A program made the translations under genes and the position numbers. From contig DAOWKM010000097.1 in the NCBI GenBank assembly GCA_030643695.1, forward strand, positions 1-5,220: a DNA stretch of 5,220 bases, given 5' to 3'. Source of the DNA: Dehalococcoidia bacterium (GTDB taxonomy: Bacteria > Chloroflexota > Dehalococcoidia > Dehalococcoidales > DAOWKM01). Positions 4,204 through 5,220 of the stretch are shown piece after piece (the first letter of the stretch is position 1; each line of letters begins with the position of its first letter). The notes under the pieces are model-generated. The model had not been told where the DNA came from and did not search any database. It saw only the letters and a program-made list of their open reading frames with translations.

Positions 4204-5220
4204 TCACATCTTCTCTGGTGCTGTCATCCCCATAAGGTGGAGAGTTCTAGCCAGAACCAGCTTGGCTGCCGCCACTAGCTTGAGACGGGCTTTGGTTAAT
4301 ATCTCATCATCCCGAGAAACGACACGGCACTGGGTGTAGAAGCTATGAAATATAGTTGCCAAATCCTGAGCATAATAGGCAAGATGGTGAGGCTCCAGAG
4401 TATAGGCTACTACCTCAACTATCTCAGGTAAAAGTAGCATCTTCCTTATTAAAGTCAGCTCGGGCTCAGTAACAAGCAAAGAAACATCCCCATCCCCGTA
4501 GTCAATTCCCCTTTGCTGAGCCAAACGAAGGATACTGGCAATACGAGCATGGGCATATTGAACATAGTAAACAGGATTATCTACCGATTGTTTTTTGGCT
4601 AACTCCAAGTCAAAGTCCATTTGACTATCAGCCGAGCGGGATAGAAAGAAAAAGCGGCAGGCATCAGCCCCAACCTCCCCGACTACTTCATGCAAGGTAA
4701 TGATGTCACCACTGCGTTTAGAGATACGAACCAACTCATCACCGCGACGCAGGGTAACCAGCTGAGAAATTATCACCTTCAGCCGCTCCGGGGCAATACC
4801 AAGGGCACCAACAACTGCTTTCATTCGAGATATATGACCCTGGTGGTCAGCCCCCCAAATATTAATTACCTTATCAAACTTGCGCTCTAAAAACTTATTG
4901 TAGTGATAAGCAATATCGGAGGCAAAATAGGTGGGTGAACCGTCGCCACGCACCACTACGTTGTCCTTATCCTCACCCAGAGCCGTAGATACGAACCAGG
5001 TAGCCCCCTCTTTTTCAGCAATATAGCCTCCCTGACGCAGGAGCGACATCACCGTCTGGTATTGTCCATTGTCATAAAGGCTCTGCTCACTGAACCAGAC
5101 ATCAAAACTCACTCCTAATAACTCAAGGTCACTCTTAATTAGCCTTACCATCTTCTCCAAAGCGAGCCGCCCTAATTGTGACACTGCCTCTGGCTGGGGC
5201 AGAGTAAGAAACTTGTCTCC
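4204..5220 (-). CDS. argS: Arginyl-tRNA synthetase, C-terminal 338 residues (N-terminus beyond window)
   Basis: A class Ia synthetase that charges tRNA-Arg with arginine. The frame stays open from the stop at 4204-4206 to the right edge, so the start and the HIGH motif lie outside; a GTG at 5184 is an internal Val, since coherent ArgRS sequence (GDKFLTLPQPEA) precedes it. About 338 of the usual 550-570 residues are visible. Seen in order: the catalytic-core block VVVRGDGSPTYFASDIAYH, the WGADHQGHISRMK segment, the KMSKS-equivalent RISKRSG (4708-4728, where KMSKR-type sequence is commoner), the helix block MDFDLELAKKQSVDNPVYYVQYAHARI, and the DALR anticodon-binding domain, which ends in the typical LHLMGMTAPEKM. 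It is followed 35 bases later by trpS, which suggests one transcript reading leftward. Confidence 0.95.
   Translation of the reverse strand, partial: GDKFLTLPQPEAVSQLGRLALEKMVRLIKSDLELLGVSFDVWFSEQSLYDNGQYQTVMSLLRQGGYIAEKEGATWFVSTALGEDKDNVVVRGDGSPTYFASDIAYHYNKFLERKFDKVINIWGADHQGHISRMKAVVGALGIAPERLKVIISQLVTLRRGDELVRISKRSGDIITLHEVVGEVGADACRFFFLSRSADSQMDFDLELAKKQSVDNPVYYVQYAHARIASILRLAQQRGIDYGDGDVSLLVTEPELTLIRKMLLLPEIVEVVAYTLEPHHLAYYAQDLATIFHSFYTQCRVVSRDDEILTKARLKLVAAAKLVLARTLHLMGMTAPEKM

Noticed and set aside
5182..5184. GTG as the start of argS
   Set aside because: Recognisable ArgRS sequence continues in frame upstream to the window edge, and the catalytic N-terminal part would be missing; the codon is an internal Val.

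Overview
The window is a bacterial chromosome segment of moderate GC with several intergenic repeats. Best guess for the organism is an anaerobic bacterium of the Chloroflexota, Dehalococcoidia-like, from a sediment or subsurface setting. This rests on the character of the proteins (a TrpRS with an iron-sulfur-type cysteine motif, an Lrp/aminotransferase pair, a small DUF6504-like protein) and on the style of the repeats. No marker gene fixes the taxonomy, so this is inference at about 0.4 confidence.

Layout: (1) Positions 1-230 hold no gene. They contain copy A of a 76-77 bp two-hairpin repeat and a GCAATGACA-type repeat bracketed by near-identical 15-16 bp direct repeats. (2) A 73-residue conserved hypothetical protein follows (231-452), probably with a TTG start. 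(3) A 136 bp AT-rich fold-back element with 9 bp perfect inverted ends occupies 465-600. (4) An Lrp/AsnC-family regulator (625-1107) and a PLP-dependent class I/II aminotransferase (1132-2331) lie 24 bases apart and look like one operon. (5) Copy B of the two-hairpin repeat, inverted (2345-2421), sits after that operon. (6) Three very small, closely spaced genes follow a candidate promoter: a 44-residue basic protein (2480-2614), a 90-residue membrane protein with a zinc ribbon (2620-2892) and a 47-residue basic protein (2924-3067). (7) Copy C of the repeat (3109-3184) lies between these genes and the opposing operon. (8) The minus strand carries argS (truncated by the right edge) followed by trpS, 35 bases apart.

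The aminoacyl-tRNA synthetases charge tRNA-Arg and tRNA-Trp and are housekeeping genes. The Lrp regulator probably senses an amino acid and controls the adjacent aminotransferase. The most interesting signals are the three-copy two-hairpin repeat, whose stems change sequence while keeping their pairing and whose tail makes purine mirror repeats and G-quadruplex motifs, and the cluster of tiny unrecognised genes bracketed by two inverted copies of it.
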